From: JAOUGY01 sp963785075
GTDB taxonomy: Bacteria > Actinomycetota > Acidimicrobiia > Spongiisociales > ZC4RG35
Length of the DNA: 64,000 bases
Assembly: GCA_963785075.1 (NCBI GenBank)
Contig: CAWATW010000011.1
Location: 65,166 to 129,165, forward strand
Direction of reading: 5' to 3'
Below the pieces are notes generated by a model. It was not told the DNA's origin and searched no databases. It worked only from the letters and a program-made list of their open reading frames with translations. The position numbers and the translations under genes were made by a program. This document shows, one piece after another, positions 60,871-64,000 of the stretch; within the stretch, counting starts at the first letter, position 1; the number at the start of each line of letters is the position of its first letter.

Positions 60871-61056
60871 GTGATGATCGATCAGATCTACAACCGAACC
60901 GTCGAGACCCCGGGTTTCCGGGTGTTCCCGCGTGTTCGCGCCGTCACCCTCAAGCCCCTCGGCCTCACGGTCCAGGCCTCACCGGCCGCGGGCGCCCTCA
61001 TGGGCGACGGAACCGTTGATGCCATCCATGCCTACCGGCGACTTCGAATCGAGTGA
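60871..61056 (+). CDS. Small 61-residue protein upstream of whiB
   Basis: GTG 60871 follows AGGAGGT by seven bases, and an ATG one codon on is the alternative. The sequence reads QIYNRTVETPGFRVFPRVRA, then VTLKPLGLTVQASPAAGALM and AIHAYRRLRIE. It is basic and without a signal peptide. It has a clear promoter before it and an intrinsic terminator after it, so it is a single-gene unit. I do not recognise the family. Confidence 0.65.
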   Translation: MMIDQIYNRTVETPGFRVFPRVRAVTLKPLGLTVQASPAAGALMGDGTVDAIHAYRRLRIE

Positions 61057-61085
61057 GACGTTCACTCCCATCGAACCTCACGAGA

Positions 61086-61115
61086 GCCGCCGGATCGCAC
61101 ATCCGGCGGCTTTTT
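61086..61115 (+). terminator. Intrinsic terminator after the small gene
   Basis: GCCGCCGGAT and ATCCGGCGGC form a perfect 10-bp stem with a 5-base loop, followed by TTTTT. Confidence 0.88.
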
Positions 61116-61157
61116 CGTTGGCCGGGACCAAGAACAAGGAACCAAGGAGACGTGGAA

Positions 61158-61460
61158 GTGAACGAGATCTACAGCGAAGGGCGATGTCTGAGCTCTGGGA
61201 AGAGCGAAATCTTCTTCTCAGAGAGCCCCACCGATCTGGCCGCCGCCCAGGCGGTCTGCGGAGACTGCGAAGTGCGGGTCCGGTGCCTCGAGTATGCGCT
61301 GGAGAATGCCGTGGAGTGGGGCGTGTGGGGTGGAGTCATCTTCTGGGACGGGCAGGCCTTCTACCGCAAGCGTGGGCGAGGGCGTCCCAAACGTTCAGAC
61401 CTGAACCTGCCTCTCGAGGCGAGCCTCGAGGATCTGCAGCAGCAGGTCCGATCGGCATGA
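61158..61460 (+). CDS. WhiB-family iron-sulfur transcription factor
   Basis: 100 residues from GTG 61158, with AGGAGA seven bases upstream; the GTG at 61152 is too close to that site. The four cluster Cys are in GRCLSSGK and CGDCEVRVRC, and EYALENAVEWGVWGGV is the WhiB turn motif. The C-terminal KRGRGRPKRSD is the basic DNA-binding tail. WhiB proteins bind a [4Fe-4S] cluster and usually act with the principal sigma factor. The sigma gene converges from the other side. Subfamily is not certain; the length fits WhiB1/WhiB2/WhmD-like proteins. Confidence 0.92.
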   Translation: MNEIYSEGRCLSSGKSEIFFSESPTDLAAAQAVCGDCEVRVRCLEYALENAVEWGVWGGVIFWDGQAFYRKRGRGRPKRSDLNLPLEASLEDLQQQVRSA

Positions 61461-61488
61461 CTCTCATCCGACACCCCTCGGACGTTCG

Positions 61489-61518
61489 AAGGCCCCGGTC
61501 TCATGAGACCGGGGCCTT
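61489..61518. terminator. Bidirectional terminator between whiB and the sigma factor
   Basis: AAGGCCCCGGTCTC and GAGACCGGGGCCTT form a perfect 14-bp stem with a 2-base loop between the two converging genes. Confidence 0.82.
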
Positions 61519-61563
61519 ACGTTTTCCGTGTCGGGGGAGGAGAGAGACCCGACAGTGGAAACT

Positions 61564-62511
61564 TCACATCGAGGCTGCGTCCGGCAGCTTCTTCTTGTTC
61601 TTGACCGGCGCGCGCATCTTGGCGATCGCCTTCGACTCGATCTGACGTATCCGCTCACGTGTCACGCTGAAGTGACGGCCGACCTCGTCGAGCGTGCGTG
61701 GCTCGATGTTGCCGAGGCCATATCGCATGGCGATGACCAGCCGCTCGCGCTCGTTGAGGCGTCCCATCACCTCACCCAGATCCTCCAGACGGAGACTGGT
61801 GAGAGCGAAGTCGAACGGATCGGTGGCGTCGAGGTCCTCGATGAAGTCTCCGAGCACCGCGCTGTCCTCGCCCACCGGCTCGAAGATCGAAACCGGTTCC
61901 GGAGCGATTCGCTTGGCCTCTTCCACCTTCTCGGGTGTGAGTCCGGCCTCTTCGGCGATCTCCTCATCGGAGGGCTGGCGGCCGTATCGCTTCACGAGCT
62001 CGTTCTCGGCGGTCTGCACCTGAGTGATCGTGTCCATCATGTGGACGGGGACCCGGATGGTCCGGCTCTTGTCGGCGATGGCCCGGCTGATGGCCTGGCG
62101 GATCCACCACGTGGCATAGGTTGAGAATTTGAAACCCTTGCGGTGTTCGAACTTCTCGACGGCCCGTATCAGGCCGAGGTTTCCTTCCTGGACCAGGTCG
62201 AGGAATGGCAGACCGGAATGCTGGTAGCGCTTGGCGATTGAAACGACGAGGCGAAGGTTGGCCTGGATGAAACGACGGCGGGCTCGGAGACCCTTTTCCG
62301 CGAGACGGTCCAGCTCGAGTCGGCGTTCGTCGGAGAGCTCCGGGTCGTGTTCGATTTCCGCCTCGGCCTCTTTGCCGGCCTCGATCGCCTTGGCGAGCAT
62401 GACCTCGTCTTCGGCAGTCAACAGGTCGTAGGTCCCGATGCCGTCCAGGTACTGCCTGACGGTCTCGTCGCCCGCGTCCATTGCGTTCATACGTCGTTGA
62501 ATCATTGCCAT
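61564..62511 (-). CDS. Principal-type (group 1/2) sigma-70 factor
   Basis: 315 residues from ATG 62511 (GGGGGAG upstream). Region 1.2 is DETVRQYLDGIGTYDLLTAE. Region 2 includes LRLVVSIAKRYQHSGLPFLD, DLVQEGNLGLIRAVEKFEHR and FSTYATWWIRQAISRAIADK. Region 3 reads VSIFEPVGEDSAVLGDFIED. Region 4.2 is TLDEVGRHFSVTRERIRQIE. The long region 1.1 of housekeeping RpoD is absent, as in HrdA/SigB-like actinobacterial paralogues. It could be the principal sigma factor or a close group 2 paralogue; the window alone cannot say. It recognises TTGACA/TATAAT-type promoters. Confidence 0.9.
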   Translation of the reverse strand: MAMIQRRMNAMDAGDETVRQYLDGIGTYDLLTAEDEVMLAKAIEAGKEAEAEIEHDPELSDERRLELDRLAEKGLRARRRFIQANLRLVVSIAKRYQHSGLPFLDLVQEGNLGLIRAVEKFEHRKGFKFSTYATWWIRQAISRAIADKSRTIRVPVHMMDTITQVQTAENELVKRYGRQPSDEEIAEEAGLTPEKVEEAKRIAPEPVSIFEPVGEDSAVLGDFIEDLDATDPFDFALTSLRLEDLGEVMGRLNERERLVIAMRYGLGNIEPRTLDEVGRHFSVTRERIRQIESKAIAKMRAPVKNKKKLPDAASM

Positions 62512-62885
62512 GTGGTTGCTCCCCCATGCCCGTGCGGTTGCGCGTACCCGCTGTATCGGGACTGTCAAGTGCCGTCTTGAGGCCTTTCTCGGACGATCTC
62601 GAAATATCAGGGCGTTGGCAATGAGGCCAGCGAACCATTCGTGACATCCGTCACACAGTTTCGGACACCCGAAACGGGCATGACCGGCTGGTGAGACCGG
62701 TCACCGGTCTCCAGTCCCCGGTCTTGGCCCGCTCTCGGTGAGGTCCGCCTGTGGGCTGCCTGCTCTCCCCGCGTGCTCGTCGAGATGCGGTGGGGTTTGC
62801 GCCGGTCGTGTCCCCCCTCGGGGGGACAGGCTGCACGGAGGGCAGCCAGGGGGCTTTGTGATCAGCTCCGAGACCGCGCTTCTCT
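62512..62885. other. Intergenic region upstream of the sigma factor gene
   Basis: 374 bp. A TTGACA (minus strand, 62563-62568) upstream of the sigma gene may be its -35 box. TGTCCCCCC/GGGGGGACA at 62809-62828 is a perfect 9-bp inverted repeat with a 2-base centre, downstream of the CDF gene stop, and probably its terminator. No gene was seen. Confidence 0.5.
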
Positions 62886-63854
62886 TCAGTGGCCCTCTTT
62901 GGCTTCCTGCGCCTCTTCGAACTCGGCGTGCCGGTCGACGTGGTTGCGCTCGTAGAGATCGGGCTCGAGGTAGATCCGCCTGGCGATGGGTACCACGGCT
63001 CGGATCTCGGCTTCGCATTCGTCGATCGCATCGGCGAGTTGCGTACTCGTCAGCGAGCGGTCGAATTCGACCTTGCCGGCAACGAGCAGCTCATCGGGCC
63101 CGATGTGCTGGGTGCGGATGTCGATGATTCGCTCCACGCCCGAGGTGCGGCGGACGGCGGCGGCGATGGCCCGGATGTGGTCATCCGAAGCGGCCTCCCC
63201 GATGAGAAGTGACTGCATCTCCACCGTCAAGACGATGGCGATGGTGACCAGCAGGATTCCGATCGATAGGGTCGCGATCCCGTCCCAGATCTCGTCGCCG
63301 GTGATGGCGTACAGGCCGACACCCGTCAAGGCCAGAAACAGCCCGATCTGGGCTCCTGCGTCCTCGAGCAGCACCACCGGTAGCTCGGGGGAGCGAGAGC
63401 GCCTGATGTACTCCCACCAGGTTTGATCGCCTTTGACCTTGCTGGCTTCGACGATGGCCGTCCGGAAGCTGTAGCCCTCCAGCAGGATGCCCAAAACGAG
63501 CACGCCAATCGCCCATCCGATCGACTCGAGCTCGTGGGGATGTCGGATCTTCTCGATCCCCTCGTAGATCGAGTACACGCCGCCCAACGTGAAGAGCACC
63601 ATCGCCACCACGAACGCCCAGAAGTATCGCTCGCGCCCGTATCCGAACTGGTGCTCGTCGTCGGCGATCCGTTTGGCTCGCTTGCCGCCGAGGAGCAGGA
63701 GTCCCTGGTTCGAAGTGTCGGCGACCGAATGGATCGATTCGGCCAGCATCGCCGCCGACCCGGTGACGACAAACGCCACGAATTTGGCAATGGCGATGCC
63801 GGCGTTGGCGATCATGGCCGCGATGATCGCCCTGGTTCCGCCTCCAGTGGCCAT
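62886..63854 (-). CDS. Cation diffusion facilitator (CDF) transporter
   Basis: 322 residues from ATG 63854 (GGGAG six bases upstream). Six helices. The TM2 metal site is AESIHSVADTSNQ (H-x3-D), and the TM5 site is VVLLEDAGAQIGLFLA (E/D pair). The C-terminal ZT-dimer domain is IRTQHIGPDELLVAGKVEFD with metal-binding His. The HQFGYGRERYFWAFV block is typical of the ZitB/FieF-like group. It exports divalent metal ions, probably Zn2+ or Fe2+, in exchange for protons. The frame is intact. Confidence 0.87.
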   Translation of the reverse strand: MATGGGTRAIIAAMIANAGIAIAKFVAFVVTGSAAMLAESIHSVADTSNQGLLLLGGKRAKRIADDEHQFGYGRERYFWAFVVAMVLFTLGGVYSIYEGIEKIRHPHELESIGWAIGVLVLGILLEGYSFRTAIVEASKVKGDQTWWEYIRRSRSPELPVVLLEDAGAQIGLFLALTGVGLYAITGDEIWDGIATLSIGILLVTIAIVLTVEMQSLLIGEAASDDHIRAIAAAVRRTSGVERIIDIRTQHIGPDELLVAGKVEFDRSLTSTQLADAIDECEAEIRAVVPIARRIYLEPDLYERNHVDRHAEFEEAQEAKEGH

Positions 63855-63951
63855 GTGCATCTCCCGTCTGGACTCGGCGGCATCATAGGGAGGACGCCAT
63901 CGGCGCAACCTTCCACCCGCTGCCGGCCTGGCGCCTACACTTCTCGACCCA

Positions 63952-64000
63952 GGGCGTTTAGCTCAGCTGGGAGAGCGCTTCCCTTACAAGGAAGAGGTCG
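63952..64000 (+). tRNA. tRNA-Val (anticodon TAC), partial
   Basis: GGGCGTTTAGCTCAGCTGGG opens a tRNA 5' half. The D-arm GCTC...GAGC and the anticodon stem-loop CTTCC-CTTACAA-GGAAG give anticodon TAC. The 3' half lies outside the window. Confidence 0.9.

Noticed and set aside
1..64000. CRISPR arrays, rRNA genes or replication origin
   Set aside because: No regularly spaced direct repeats, cas genes, rRNA sequence or DnaA-box cluster was seen.

Overview
The window is high-GC DNA from an actinobacterium. The lineage markers are a WhiB regulator, a PspC/LiaF-type envelope-stress system, a maleylpyruvate-isomerase-family (mycothiol-type) protein, an F420-type DUF385 protein, many GTG starts and an LPFTG sorting signal. 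The mix of families would fit an uncultured Acidimicrobiia-like organism, but no rRNA is present and the class assignment is a guess.

Layout. 1-4 kb: PIG-L deacetylase (cut by the left edge), DUF3060 lipoprotein, kinase-like ATPase, cupin and a macrolide-type glycosyltransferase. 4-7.8 kb: an intact potDBCA-type polyamine ABC importer. 7.9-12.7 kb: a cyclic-2,3-diphosphoglycerate-synthetase-family GTPase, an APC amino-acid exchanger, ornithine carbamoyltransferase and carbamate kinase. 13.4-15.2 kb: an arsenic cluster (ArsR-ArsC fusion, aquaporin, ArsC). 15.2-20.1 kb: aldehyde dehydrogenase, cytochrome P450, Aat, a double universal-stress protein and a small paralogous-family protein.

20.2-39 kb is accessory DNA. 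It begins at a tRNA-Met(CAT) gene followed at once by a decayed tyrosine recombinase. It then holds a short-chain dehydrogenase, a MucR-type zinc-finger/helicase-associated-repeat relic, a possible phage-capsid relic, an intact two-gene FAD dehydrogenase (HcnAB-like fusion plus HcnC-like), a winged-helix/nucleoside-deoxyribosyltransferase-like gene, a truncated IS transposase, an ISL3-type transposase split by a 2.16-kb group II intron, an S-layer-homology gene fragment, and two divergent membrane TIR genes. One of the TIR proteins also ends in an LPFTG cell-wall sorting signal.

39-64 kb returns to chromosome-like content: VOC and MDMPI enzymes, a methyltransferase, an S-layer-homology protein, an MFS transporter, two damaged phosphatases, nicotinamidase (pncA), gabT and nicotinate phosphoribosyltransferase (pncB). 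After these come a PspC/LiaF-like protein with a PspC-fused histidine kinase and response regulator, an amidohydrolase, further toast-rack/DUF4097 envelope proteins, a ribbon-helix-helix protein with a palindromic operator, WhiB, a principal-type sigma factor, a CDF cation transporter and the start of tRNA-Val.

The polyamine importer, carbamoyltransferase/carbamate kinase pair, aldehyde dehydrogenase and GabT together suggest use of putrescine, ornithine or citrulline as carbon, nitrogen and ATP sources. This pathway is inferred.

Caution: about twenty genes carry apparent single-base frameshifts inside well-conserved motifs, often with a clean restored frame. Most look like uncorrected sequencing or assembly errors rather than real decay. 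Such genes are annotated here across the break.
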